Of a stretch of 64,000 nucleotides of DNA, positions 55,623-64,000 are shown piece by piece. Each line of letters opens with the position of its first letter. The stretch's first letter is position 1. Position numbers and translations under genes: made by a program. Source of the stretch: Prolixibacteraceae bacterium. Lineage in GTDB: Bacteria; Bacteroidota; Bacteroidia; Bacteroidales; Prolixibacteraceae. Under the pieces are notes generated by a model, which did not search any database, was not told the origin of the DNA, and saw only the letters and a program-made list of their open reading frames with translations. The DNA lies in NCBI GenBank assembly GCA_023228025.1, contig JALOCD010000003.1, positions 1 through 64,000 of the forward strand, read 5' to 3'.

Positions 55623-57779
55623 TCATTCTTTTCGGGGTGGACTCAACAGTTTGATCTTTTCCAGAATACGATCCGGAGTTATCGGCATCTGGGTCACTCT
55701 TGCTCCGGAAGCATGAAATACCGCATTGGCGATGGCTCCTCCGACACAGATGATCGCCGGTTCGCCTCCACCTTGCGGAGGAGCGCTCATGTCGTCATAG
55801 AAGGCCGTTTCGATTGGAGCCGTTGTGGAAAATCTGGTGAACTCGTACGTGTCAAAATTACGGACCACGACCTCGCCCCAGTTGAATGGCACATCTTCAT
55901 ACAATGCATAACCCAATCCCATCGTTATGCATCCTTCAGCCTGTACGCGAGCCCCGTGAGGGTTGATAACCTGCCCCATGTCCTGGGCGCAAACCACACG
56001 GAGAACTTTTACAACACCTGTTGTGGGATTCACTTCAACCTCGGCGATGAGTGCAACAAAGGTTCCTGCATCATTTCCCAGGGCAATGCCAACCCCTCTG
56101 TTTTTTCCGGGTTTTGCGGAGGTATAGTTAAATGTTTTGGCAGCCAGTGTCAGTGTCCGCTCCATTTTGGGGTTCGAAACATTTGCCAGCCGGAAGGCCA
56201 GCGGATCCATTCCGATTTTATCGGCAAGGACGTCGATGTGCGATTCACGGGCAAAAGTGGTCGTATTGTTGCCCGGAGCCCTCCATGGGCCGGTTCCAAA
56301 CGGGTGTATGCCCTTTTTGTCATAAAGGGCCGACCGCAAATTGGGAATACCATAAAAATCATTGACGCCACGGCTTCCGGCACAGTAGATATTGTATTTC
56401 CAGGCAACGATCTTACCACTCTTTTTCACTCCGGCCTTTATCTGCATCACCCCGGCCGGACGAAACTGATCGTACATAAATTCCTCTTCCCTGGTCCAGG
56501 CAAGCTGAACAGTCGCTCCGGCCTCTTTTGCCAGTAAGGCAGCTTCCATGGCCTGTTCCGAATATACCTTGCCCCCAAATCCTCCCCCTACCAAGACCTG
56601 TTTTACCAGCACATTTTCGAGGGGCATTTTCAATCTGGTTGAAAGATCTTTTCTTGTTCCAAACGGCGACTGGGTTGAAGCCCAAACAATCAGTCTATCT
56701 CCTTCAAAACTGGCCGTAGCTGTATGCGTTTCAATGGATGCATGTGCCTTGTAACCATCATGATATTCCGTTTCCAGGACAAAGTCAGCATCGGCAAATC
56801 CCAGATCCACATTTCCTTTTTCTTCAAAGACCCTCGTCTCTTTCCCCTCTGCGACCAGATAGCTGAAGATGGTTTTGTCTGTGGCCAACACTTCTGGTTT
56901 GCTCCATTCAGCCTTGATGGCTGCAGCCGCAATGGCTGCCATGTTGGGATTCCTATGTAAGACAGCAACCAGGTTATCGATCACAATTACCTTTACCCCC
57001 TCCATCGCAGCGGCTTTTCCCTTGTCGACCGACAACAGTTTGCATCCGTGCGCAGGCGGACGGCTGATGGCAGCGTACAACATTCCCGGAAGTTGGATAT
57101 CGCCGGCATATTTTGCCTTTCCTGTCACTTTGAGGAGTGCATTGGTGGCATGGATAGATTTCCCAACCTGCTTGAATTCTGCGGGTTTTTTAAAGACAGG
57201 AGCACGTCTGACGGTCTTTACTAACTTTTTCCCTTTGGTAAGTGAACCATAACTTACCTTGATTTTATTGTCAGCTTTGCCCACAACATGCCCATTTTCC
57301 GTTTTTAGCTGATCTTCAGGAATTTTCAGCTCTGCGGAGGCCAATTTAATCAACTCCATGCGAGCTTCGATGGCTGCAGCCCTCAGTATCGGGTCGAAAA
57401 AGCGGGTGGTCATTGAGCCCCAGGTGCCTGCATCATAGGGACAAAGATCGGTATCTCCCATGATCATGTCAATGCTGTTAAGTTCAACCTCCAGCTCTTC
57501 AGCCAGGGCCTGGGCCAGGGAGGTAGTGATACCCTGTCCCATATCAATTTTCCCGGTGTAACACTCGACCCGGCCATCCTCCCGGATTCTGAGGTAAAGA
57601 TTGAAATCAGGTCTTTTATTTGCCTCTTCATCCTGTTCTTCCCCAAAAAGTTTTACAGGCTGAAGCGCAAAGATGATGAATAACCCAGCTCCCAACTTTT
57701 TGATGAATTCACGTCGGCTTGGACTGATGGGAAGATCCACATCGCCAAAATATATTTCATTGATATCTTCTGCGTTCAT
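55623..57779 (-). CDS. Molybdenum hydroxylase large subunit (xanthine dehydrogenase/isoquinoline oxidoreductase-like), Tat-exported
   Basis: The protein has 718 residues. A twin-arginine signal SRREFIKKLGAGLFIIFALQ lies at about residues 21-40, so the enzyme is exported folded to the periplasm. The Mo-binding domain has KIDMGQGITTSLAQALAEEL, GGGFGGKVYSEQAMEAAL, PWRAPGNNTT and the C-terminal GGGEPAIICVGGAIANAVFH, whose Glu fits the catalytic base of this family. There is no FAD subunit nearby, as in isoquinoline 1-oxidoreductase and related aldehyde oxidoreductases. It overlaps the [2Fe-2S] gene by 4 bp (ATGA). The substrate is unknown; electrons probably go to a periplasmic or membrane acceptor. 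Confidence 0.92.
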   Translation of the reverse strand: MNAEDINEIYFGDVDLPISPSRREFIKKLGAGLFIIFALQPVKLFGEEQDEEANKRPDFNLYLRIREDGRVECYTGKIDMGQGITTSLAQALAEELEVELNSIDMIMGDTDLCPYDAGTWGSMTTRFFDPILRAAAIEARMELIKLASAELKIPEDQLKTENGHVVGKADNKIKVSYGSLTKGKKLVKTVRRAPVFKKPAEFKQVGKSIHATNALLKVTGKAKYAGDIQLPGMLYAAISRPPAHGCKLLSVDKGKAAAMEGVKVIVIDNLVAVLHRNPNMAAIAAAAIKAEWSKPEVLATDKTIFSYLVAEGKETRVFEEKGNVDLGFADADFVLETEYHDGYKAHASIETHTATASFEGDRLIVWASTQSPFGTRKDLSTRLKMPLENVLVKQVLVGGGFGGKVYSEQAMEAALLAKEAGATVQLAWTREEEFMYDQFRPAGVMQIKAGVKKSGKIVAWKYNIYCAGSRGVNDFYGIPNLRSALYDKKGIHPFGTGPWRAPGNNTTTFARESHIDVLADKIGMDPLAFRLANVSNPKMERTLTLAAKTFNYTSAKPGKNRGVGIALGNDAGTFVALIAEVEVNPTTGVVKVLRVVCAQDMGQVINPHGARVQAEGCITMGLGYALYEDVPFNWGEVVVRNFDTYEFTRFSTTAPIETAFYDDMSAPPQGGGEPAIICVGGAIANAVFHASGARVTQMPITPDRILEKIKLLSPPRKE

Positions 57780-58258
57780 AATTTGGTCCCTCCGTTCATT
57801 TCTTTAGACGCCGTTTCCACTGCAGCAATGATCCGGTTGTATGCACCACACCGGCAGAGATTGCCATTCATCCCTTCAATAATCCGTTTACGATTTGGTT
57901 TAGGATCTTCTTTCAAAAGCGCAACTGCATTCATGATTTGACCCGACGTACAAAATCCGCACTGCAAGGCCTCATGTTCGATAAATGCTTTCTGAACCGG
58001 ATGCAGCTTGTCCCCCTCTGCCAATCCTTCAATGGTAACCACAGCCTTCCCTTCGATCTCTTTGACAGCCATTCCGCAAGATCTTTGCGCCACTCCGTCA
58101 ACCAGTATGGTGCATGCCCCGCAAAAGCCTACTCCGCAGCCAAATTTGGTGCCGGTCAAACCGAGTTCAGCACGAAGTACCCATAACAAAACCTGACTTG
58201 TATCTGTCTCTAGTTCAATGGATTTTCCATTCAAAGTAAATTTGATTTTTTCTCTCAT
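57776..58258 (-). CDS. Molybdenum hydroxylase [2Fe-2S] subunit
   Basis: The protein has 160 residues. The N-terminal plant-type cluster is bound by FGCGVGFCGACTILVDG and RSCG, and the second helical-domain cluster by LQCGFCTSGQIM and GNLCRCGAYNRI. It passes electrons from the Mo site. It lacks its own Tat signal and probably travels out with the large subunit. It lies 11 bp after the XdhC-MocA gene and overlaps the large-subunit gene, so all three are one operon. Confidence 0.96.
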   Translation of the reverse strand: MREKIKFTLNGKSIELETDTSQVLLWVLRAELGLTGTKFGCGVGFCGACTILVDGVAQRSCGMAVKEIEGKAVVTIEGLAEGDKLHPVQKAFIEHEALQCGFCTSGQIMNAVALLKEDPKPNRKRIIEGMNGNLCRCGAYNRIIAAVETASKEMNGGTKL

Positions 58259-58269
58259 TTGATATGGAT

Positions 58270-59928
58270 TTAAAGAATTTGTTTGGTTTCCCGTTCATAA
58301 TCATCAGGTGTGTCAATATCTTTGAGCACGACTTCCGATTCAACTTCAATTTCCAGTATATCATCCGAATGTCTCAGGAACAGTTCCCGAAGTCCAATTT
58401 CCGGATTTAGTATTTTGATTTCGTTTTTGTACTTTGAACTGATTACAACCGGATGTCCGCGTTTGCCTCTAAAAACCGGTATCAGTAATCCTTTCTCACC
58501 TTTTTGAAAGACAGAGATCAAACGATTAATCACAATTTCAGAAACCATTGGCTGGTCGCCCAAAAGAATCAGATAACCATCCGTTTTCTGGCCTGCAGCG
58601 GCTACCCCTGCCTGCACAGAGGTAAGCATGCCCTCTTCATATCTTTCATTGTTAACAAAAAGCAGAGGATAAACTTCAAGCTCCTCCTCTATTTTATTTC
58701 TGTCGCTTCCGGTTACCACGATAGTCCGCGATGAAACAGTCCTGGAAATGTTGCTAACAACATTGGCAATCATACTCTTACCTTTAAACGGCATCAACAA
58801 TTTTTGCTGACCCATCCGGGTACTTTTGCCAGCTGCAAGCACAATGGCGGTTACCTGTTTTTTGTTTCGGCTGAAATATATCTCGTGGCGTTCCTTGATC
58901 AGTTCGGCCAGAATGCTCACTGCTATTTCATTGACAGTCCTGGAATGGATATCTATACCCACCGGCGTATGGACGAAATTCCACTCTTCGGGAGTTGCCC
59001 ATTTTTCGGAAATGAACTTTTGGCCCATTAATGTTGTCTTGCGCTTGCTGCCAATGACACCAATGTAAGCCGCATTTGAACTGATACAGGATTTCAGCGC
59101 CTCCATGTCGGTTCGGTGACCTTGTGTGGCGATCACAATAAAAACATCCGGTGTCAATGAAATAGATTGAAATGCTTGAAGTAAAGGTTGGCAAATAACC
59201 CGTGAAGCTTCAGGAAACCTTGAAGTTCCTGCAAGTTCAGGCCGGTCATCAACGATGGTTATTTCAAAATCCACCAGGCTACTGATTCTACAAAGCGCCT
59301 GCCCGATATGTCCGGCCCCCGCGATGATCAGTTGTGAGATTGGATGGATGGGTTCGATGAAGAGAATCGTTTTTTCTTCCTTTTCTCCTTCCGTTTCAAT
59401 GTAACAGGGAGTCCTGCTGTCTATTATTTGTTTTGCATCTAAATCCTCAGAAAAGAGAATAGATGTTATAGTTTCTGGAAGAGTATCTTGCCGTTCGATC
59501 CAAGTGCGTTGAAGGGTCGGAACCGCAGTGCCTGAAAAATTGATCGTAGTGAACAACGCACCGCTTTTTCGGCATTGCAATGAATCAATCAATTGCCTGT
59601 AGACCTCAAGATGGAGCGCAGGATTGGCATCAATAAGAAACAGCGCACTGCCTCCGCAGATCGCTCCTGTCTGATCCTCTAAATCTGACTGAAAATGAAT
59701 CCATTGCAAAGCACTCTCACAAGTGGAAGCCGATAAAGCTGCAATCTTTTGCGCCTCCGCTTCGAGCAATCCTCCGCCAAGGGTGCCGCCTAACACCTTC
59801 TCTCTTTCGAAAATGGCCATGGCTCCCGGGACCTGGGGGGCAGACCCCTTGGTAAAGAGCAACGAGCCTGTCTGAATAATTGTTCCTGATTGCAGGTAGT
59901 CGATCAATTGTTCATACAAAGAACTCAT
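58270..59928 (-). CDS. XdhC-MocA fusion, molybdenum hydroxylase maturation factor
   Basis: The protein has 552 residues. Residues 1 to about 350 are XdhC/CoxI-like (TKGSAPQVPGAMAIFE, LGGTLGGGLLEAEAQKIA, IIAGAGHIGQALCRI with a Rossmann motif, and AAYIGVIGSKRKTTLMGQKF). Residues about 360-552 are a MobA-like nucleotidyltransferase (AIVLAAGKSTRMGQQKLLMP, LLGDQPMV), as in MocA, which makes molybdopterin cytosine dinucleotide. The fusion combines cofactor cytidylylation with sulfuration or insertion. Such fusions are known in other phyla. It is first in the hydroxylase operon and has its own promoter. Confidence 0.92.
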   Translation of the reverse strand: MSSLYEQLIDYLQSGTIIQTGSLLFTKGSAPQVPGAMAIFEREKVLGGTLGGGLLEAEAQKIAALSASTCESALQWIHFQSDLEDQTGAICGGSALFLIDANPALHLEVYRQLIDSLQCRKSGALFTTINFSGTAVPTLQRTWIERQDTLPETITSILFSEDLDAKQIIDSRTPCYIETEGEKEEKTILFIEPIHPISQLIIAGAGHIGQALCRISSLVDFEITIVDDRPELAGTSRFPEASRVICQPLLQAFQSISLTPDVFIVIATQGHRTDMEALKSCISSNAAYIGVIGSKRKTTLMGQKFISEKWATPEEWNFVHTPVGIDIHSRTVNEIAVSILAELIKERHEIYFSRNKKQVTAIVLAAGKSTRMGQQKLLMPFKGKSMIANVVSNISRTVSSRTIVVTGSDRNKIEEELEVYPLLFVNNERYEEGMLTSVQAGVAAAGQKTDGYLILLGDQPMVSEIVINRLISVFQKGEKGLLIPVFRGKRGHPVVISSKYKNEIKILNPEIGLRELFLRHSDDILEIEVESEVVLKDIDTPDDYERETKQIL

Positions 59929-59944
59929 GATGATATATTTTACC

Positions 59945-59952
59945 CAAATTTA
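59945..59952 (-). promoter_or_regulatory. -7 promoter element of the molybdenum hydroxylase operon
   Basis: The minus strand reads TAAATTTG, matching TAnnTTTG, about 17 bp before the ATG at 59928. No good TTG is seen at -33. It separates this operon from citC upstream (72-bp gap). Confidence 0.5.
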
Positions 59953-60000
59953 CTTTAAAATTAAATAAAAGAAGAATTTGTTGCATTAAAATTCAATCAA

Positions 60001-61086
60001 TTAATGCCTTCCCTCTCCTTGTTTAATTTTATTACGTATCTCCCGTGAGTCATCAGAGTAAAGAAATTCGCGTGTGGATTCTGGAAGAAATTCCTGAAAA
60101 TCGTCCAGCTTGTCCATTTTGATGGCCTGCCGGATTTTTGAGGCGCTGATAAAATCGGGTAGAATCGAAGAGCCGGATATAGCAACCTTTCGCATCGATT
60201 CAATCACCTCAACGCCAGACGGAGGAAGGATCTTTTTCATGGCCTTGTTGTAGGCAGCCGTAGTCGCACAATAATTTTCTGTCCCTATGTATCGCTTTTT
60301 AATGCCGAGAACCGGAACCACATATTCGGCAAAAATCTGAACATCCAGTTCTGCTTGCTTTTCCATCACATCGCTGACCGTTTCATTTTTCAGAAAATAA
60401 GCTGGAAAGATAGCCCCTGAAACAATATACATCCCGCCACGAACCATCATGACATTCTTTAAGTGGGCGATTCCTTTTTCGATCAATTCCCATCTGATAC
60501 GAAAAGGGAAAGCAGAGAGATCTTCTTCTACCACAAAGAGATAGACCAATTCGTTTTCTGCAGCAGCTTTTTCTATCAGAAATAAATGTCCATTGGTAAA
60601 AGGATTACAATTGACGACGATGGAGGCAATTGATGTGGTTTCGGTCTTTTGCTTCACCGATTTAAGATAATCCTGGTAGGTAAAAATCGACTCGAAGCCG
60701 AACTCCAGCAGTGTAAACAATGGTGGTGAGGAGGCAATCTCTGAGAAACCTAATCCTCGAAACCTGACAGCATTCTCCGGACGCGTAAATACGAATGTGT
60801 GCTTGTAAATTTTCAGGAGTTTCTCTGTCATGTAGGTAACGATCAAGGCAAATGCGGTCGTATCACGGAATTTTGGGGAAACTGCCACATATTTTAGTAT
60901 CCTGCCCTGATGTGAACCGGTACCGACAAGCTCCCCCTTCAGGTTGTAGACAATCATGGTACTCTCAACATCAGTTGGATCGAAATCGAATCCAAGTTCG
61001 TGAAGGAAACCAGTCACAAGTTTTACATCAAACGGGTTGTTTAGGTCAAGGGTCTCTTGCCTGAAGTCTGTATCTTCAAATGTCAT
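60001..61086 (-). CDS. citC: [Citrate (pro-3S)-lyase] ligase
   Basis: The protein has 361 residues. The N-terminal part (about 1-130) is a GNAT-like domain (GELVGTGSHQGRILKYVAVS), and the C-terminal part is a nucleotidyltransferase fold with the TxGH-type motif NPFTNGHLFLIEKA and a later GTENYCATTAAYNKAMK. It acetylates the prosthetic group of citrate lyase using ATP and acetate, switching the lyase on. It overlaps the upstream citXG gene by 11 bp. The full citrate lyase operon would also contain citD and citE, which must lie outside the window. Confidence 0.94.
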   Translation of the reverse strand: MTFEDTDFRQETLDLNNPFDVKLVTGFLHELGFDFDPTDVESTMIVYNLKGELVGTGSHQGRILKYVAVSPKFRDTTAFALIVTYMTEKLLKIYKHTFVFTRPENAVRFRGLGFSEIASSPPLFTLLEFGFESIFTYQDYLKSVKQKTETTSIASIVVNCNPFTNGHLFLIEKAAAENELVYLFVVEEDLSAFPFRIRWELIEKGIAHLKNVMMVRGGMYIVSGAIFPAYFLKNETVSDVMEKQAELDVQIFAEYVVPVLGIKKRYIGTENYCATTAAYNKAMKKILPPSGVEVIESMRKVAISGSSILPDFISASKIRQAIKMDKLDDFQEFLPESTREFLYSDDSREIRNKIKQGEGRH

Positions 61087-62521
61087 AGCGTTTTATCAAA
61101 GGGGAAAAATAAAAAGGGGATTCACATTTCATGACTGACCAGAAAAAAATAGCAAGCGCAAGCAAATCGGCAGATCCGCCCGGCGAAATATATTCATTTC
61201 TACAGAATTCTGCGACCTTCAGATAATTTGAATCAGATAAATCTTTCAAGGCTGCCTTACAGAGATCCTGAAAGCTTGTCAATACCTCTTGTCCTCCCCT
61301 GAAGAGAATATTTGTATCCATGTTTTGTGCTGCGATGGCCAGAAAACATTGGATCAAGGCAGTATCATTCAATTGATTTTCCTCCGCGAGATGGGGTAAT
61401 CCAATCTCAAATACAGTTTTGAAACCTCCTTCTGCCTCACCCCGTGCGCCGCTGAATCCAGAGGATTGAAATACATCCAATCCATGGGTGGAATTTGACG
61501 GCTTGCTATCCATTAGTTCCCGTTTCACAATATCCCGGCAAATATCCCTGACGATACTCCGAAAATATTCCGTGTCGAACTCGTTAAGACTGCTATAAAG
61601 CTTCCCGCAGGAGAAAAGCGCGACTCCCATCAAAAAGATTAATCCCTTGTGTGTATTGATGTTTCCTGTTGCCTGAAACATGGCTGCCTCCATTCGTAAA
61701 CCAATGTTCCGGACAATTGGCAATGCCCGGGTGTAATCTTCATCATGAAAAGCAAAACCAGCCTGCACCAACTCCTCAAAATAAAGAGATATGGCTGATG
61801 ATGAATCTGCAAAGGTCAGGAAATTCATGTCTTCATGACTGCCGTTGCTTAACCTGTCTACCAATCCCGGTTTTGGCGTGAGGGAAATTTCATAAAGCAG
61901 CGCTTTCAGCCCCAATGAGGCTAGATGTTTCGAAAGAAGTGATTCGCGTTGCCTATTACAATAATCCTTCATATTGGAAAACATCAGGGATCGCATTTGA
62001 ATCATATCATGCGCTTGTTCACGCCGGCATTCGATGGCAGGTCTAACCTGACAATAAAAGCACATTTTAGATTTCCCCGAAGAGATGCAATTTCCACTTT
62101 CATCATTCACGTCCACATCGATGTACCTGCCAAGCGGATGACCCTCCTCAAAATTCTCACACATTTGCTTTATTTCGGTGATGGTCATGCTACCTGCTGT
62201 AAACGGCGCCACGTAAAAATCTCCTGCCGCATCACACTTTTCTATGGCTTCTTTGTCATGAACTTCAACCAAATGAGCTTTTAGCATGAACTGCAGATCC
62301 TGCAGACAGTATTTGAAAAAGTAGTTGACAGTAGGATTGCTTTTGGGAAAACCCGGAACATTTAAACTCAAACTCACGCAAGGATATCCCCTTCCTGCAA
62401 TTTTATTTTTCAGAAGCGCCCTTTGTTCCCGGGCATTCAATATGGATTGGAGTGGTTCTATCTTGTTCCTCCTTCGTTTCACCGGTTTAATTCTCAACTC
62501 TCCACTTTCAACTTTCCACAT
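61076..62521 (-). CDS. citXG: CitX-CitG fusion for citrate lyase prosthetic-group synthesis and attachment
   Basis: The protein has 481 residues from the first ATG. Residues about 25-190 are CitX (apo-citrate lyase phosphoribosyl-dephospho-CoA transferase): LNAREQRALLKNKI, GRYIDVDVN and CFYCQVRPAIECRREQAHD. Residues about 200-480 are CitG (triphosphoribosyl-dephospho-CoA synthase): LTPKPGLVDRLSNGSHEDM and STHGLDVFQSSGFSGARGEA. The fusion makes and transfers the acyl-carrier cofactor. The ATG lies inside a heptanucleotide array that runs to 62533, so the first dozen residues are repeat-derived. An AAGGAGG (62463-62469) lies 7 nt before an ATA codon, so the true start is uncertain. A GTG at about residue 18 is another candidate. 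Confidence 0.88.
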   Translation of the reverse strand: MWKVESGELRIKPVKRRRNKIEPLQSILNAREQRALLKNKIAGRGYPCVSLSLNVPGFPKSNPTVNYFFKYCLQDLQFMLKAHLVEVHDKEAIEKCDAAGDFYVAPFTAGSMTITEIKQMCENFEEGHPLGRYIDVDVNDESGNCISSGKSKMCFYCQVRPAIECRREQAHDMIQMRSLMFSNMKDYCNRQRESLLSKHLASLGLKALLYEISLTPKPGLVDRLSNGSHEDMNFLTFADSSSAISLYFEELVQAGFAFHDEDYTRALPIVRNIGLRMEAAMFQATGNINTHKGLIFLMGVALFSCGKLYSSLNEFDTEYFRSIVRDICRDIVKRELMDSKPSNSTHGLDVFQSSGFSGARGEAEGGFKTVFEIGLPHLAEENQLNDTALIQCFLAIAAQNMDTNILFRGGQEVLTSFQDLCKAALKDLSDSNYLKVAEFCRNEYISPGGSADLLALAIFFWSVMKCESPFYFSPLIKRYDI

Positions 62522-62533
62522 TCAACTTTCAAC
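62492..62533. repeat. Tandem heptanucleotide array across the citXG start
   Basis: Six 7-bp units read on the plus strand as TCTCAAC, TCTCCAC, TTTCAAC, TTTCCAC, ATTCAAC and TTTCAAC, with a seventh degenerate unit overlapping the citF stop. The citXG ATG (62519-62521) spans two units, and four units lie between it and unique sequence. A 7-bp unit is not a multiple of three, so copy changes would shift the frame. Confidence 0.85.
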
Positions 62534-62535
62534 CT

Positions 62536-64000
62536 TCACTTCTCCTTCAACTGGTGGATCACATCAATAATTGTTCCGTCCCTATACTCCACAACGCCCA
62601 CAATTTTGTCGGTGTATTCAAGAGGGGCCGGAATACCGGTGATCTTGTCAACCTCAATTTCGAGGTCATGGATATCTTTGATGTTGAGGCCCGCTTTGCG
62701 CAGGTTCGCCTCCAACTCCGGAAAAGCCGGATTTACACATGTACCACGCTCGGTTACAAGAACATGTACGGTTTCTCCAGGAGTAACTATCGTATGAACC
62801 CGCTTCTTGATGATCGGAATCCGGCCACGGAACGAAGGACAAACCACTACCGTGAGTTTGGCTCCCGAAGCAGTATCGGAGTGCCCTCCTGAAGCTCCCC
62901 TGATTTTCCCTTCCGATCCGGTAATTACATTGACATTAAAATCAACATCTATCTCTAGCGCCCCGAGAACAACCACATCTATTTTGTTGGTGATACACCC
63001 GCAATTGAACGGATTCGCGTACAATGCTGCCGGTATCTCAATGTGGTGGCGGTTGTTTAGCAAGGAATTACTTACCACAGCATCAAAAGATTGCACATCG
63101 AATATGGTCTCAAAAAGACCTTCGTTCAACATATCAACGCAATAGGAGGTGATGCCGCCCAACATGAAGCTGCCCTTTAATCCTTTTGTCTTCATCTTTT
63201 CCCGGATGAATTTCGCAACAGCCAAAGAAGCGCCACCGGCCCCCACCTGAAATGCGAAGCCTGGAACAAAAAACCCTGAATGCTCGATCACATCAGCGGC
63301 AAGCTTGGCTATCCTCAAATCCATCGGGGAGTTGGTAATACGGGTTGTACCGGTTGCAATTTTCGAAGCGTCGCCAATCGAATCGACCAACACGACATGA
63401 TCGATAAAGTTCTGAGAGATGGAAAGCGGAATACAGGGGAAATTGACCAGATTGTCCGTCACCACAATTACCTGTTTCGCATATCTTGCATCAATAACCG
63501 CATAACCTATCGAACCGAAAGCGGATTTTCCATGTGATCCTGTTGCATTACCCTCACAATCGGCTGCCGAGGCAGGAATAACCGCCAGATCAATCTGGAT
63601 CTTGCCGGTATGGATGCATCTTACCCTGCCGCCATGCGAATGAATCACCACCGGGGTATCCAATACTCCCTTTGAAATGGCCTGGCCCAGTTCACTGCGG
63701 ATTCCGGAAGAGAAAATCCGCGTTACCGTACCATCTACCAAATAGGGAAGAATAGGATCGTGACATTCGTTGAGCGACGAAGAGGCCAGGGTAATCTCAC
63801 GGATTCCCATGTTGTGCAGGATGGTCAAAGTCTGCACCAGAAGAATATCCCCGTTCCTAAGATGATGGTGGAAGGAGACGGTCATTCCGTTGTGCGGATT
63901 GCTTCTGATGATGGCCTCCTCCAGGGTCCTGCACAATTTACTTTGATGCGGAAGGTATGCCTTGTTGGGAGCGGGTATCGTTGGTTCGTCCATCCAGCCT
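62536..64000 (-). CDS. citF: Citrate lyase alpha subunit (5' end outside window)
   Basis: At least 488 codons are visible; the frame continues through the window edge (the ATG at 63993 is preceded in frame by GW codons), so the true N-terminus lies beyond. CitF is normally about 510 residues. Landmarks are SFHHHLRNGDILLVQTL, NVITGSEGKIRGASGGHSDTA and NPAFPELEANLRKAG. It is the citrate:acetyl-ACP transferase that starts citrate cleavage to acetate and oxaloacetate. It lies directly before citXG, so the order citF-citXG-citC is seen. With the citrate synthase elsewhere in the window, citrate can be made and split. Confidence 0.95.
   Translation of the reverse strand, partial: GWMDEPTIPAPNKAYLPHQSKLCRTLEEAIIRSNPHNGMTVSFHHHLRNGDILLVQTLTILHNMGIREITLASSSLNECHDPILPYLVDGTVTRIFSSGIRSELGQAISKGVLDTPVVIHSHGGRVRCIHTGKIQIDLAVIPASAADCEGNATGSHGKSAFGSIGYAVIDARYAKQVIVVTDNLVNFPCIPLSISQNFIDHVVLVDSIGDASKIATGTTRITNSPMDLRIAKLAADVIEHSGFFVPGFAFQVGAGGASLAVAKFIREKMKTKGLKGSFMLGGITSYCVDMLNEGLFETIFDVQSFDAVVSNSLLNNRHHIEIPAALYANPFNCGCITNKIDVVVLGALEIDVDFNVNVITGSEGKIRGASGGHSDTASGAKLTVVVCPSFRGRIPIIKKRVHTIVTPGETVHVLVTERGTCVNPAFPELEANLRKAGLNIKDIHDLEIEVDKITGIPAPLEYTDKIVGVVEYRDGTIIDVIHQLKEK

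Noticed and set aside
55608..56537. Plus-strand 309-codon frame opposite the Mo subunit
   Set aside because: It is an antisense shadow; the minus strand has clear Mo-hydroxylase motifs across the same bases.

Overview
The window comes from a Bacteroidota bacterium, probably of the Bacteroidales/Marinilabiliales (Prolixibacteraceae-like) type. The evidence is paired SusC/SusD genes with ECF sigma/FecR regulators, many TAnnTTTG -7 promoter elements, few Shine-Dalgarno sequences, zinc-free ribosomal proteins L36, S14 and S4, and a ribosomal-protein super-operon in Bacteroidota order. The genus is inference; no rRNA gene is present to settle it.

Region 1 (1-22467, all minus strand) is a polysaccharide-utilisation region. 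Two sigma-FecR-SusC-SusD trans-envelope units flank three secreted enzyme genes: a GH127 beta-L-arabinofuranosidase, a GH106 alpha-L-rhamnosidase fused to a five-bladed propeller glycosidase-like domain, and a beta-helix protein. The enzymes point to a glycan rich in L-arabinofuranose and L-rhamnose, such as pectic rhamnogalacturonan side chains. The first SusD runs off the left edge. A MITE-like inverted repeat supplies the last codons of the first sigma gene.

Region 2 (22468-30400) holds metabolic genes. A stand-alone TrpB2-type tryptophan synthase sits behind a textbook tryptophan attenuator: promoter, a 21-residue leader peptide with a W-L-W motif, mutually exclusive hairpins and a terminator. 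Convergent to it are an adenine-deaminase-type gene and rubrerythrin. Then come a small antitoxin-like gene with a frameshifted partner, a UbiD-type decarboxylase and a mitochondrial-type citrate synthase.

Region 3 (30360-48087) is the str-S10-spc-alpha super-operon on the minus strand: rpsL, rpsG, fusA, rpsJ through rplO, secY, then infA to rpoA and rplQ. The methionine aminopeptidase gene often found between secY and infA is absent; that gap holds a convincing promoter instead.

Region 4 (48302-55481) holds a C39-peptidase ABC exporter with an unusually short HlyD-like partner. On the plus strand are an EF-G paralogue whose catalytic DTPGH histidine is methionine, and a beta-CASP metallo-beta-lactamase.

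Region 5 (55623-64000, minus strand) holds a molybdenum hydroxylase operon (XdhC-MocA fusion, [2Fe-2S] subunit, Tat-exported Mo subunit) and the end of a citrate lyase operon (citF, citX-citG fusion, citC). The citXG start codon lies inside a tandem heptanucleotide array.

Intergenic regions carry several families of short period-7, period-8 and period-10 repeats, often arranged as large inverted repeats. I judge the Trp attenuator, the GTPase-defective EF-G paralogue, the minimal HlyD and the heptamer array at the citXG start the most rewarding to follow up.
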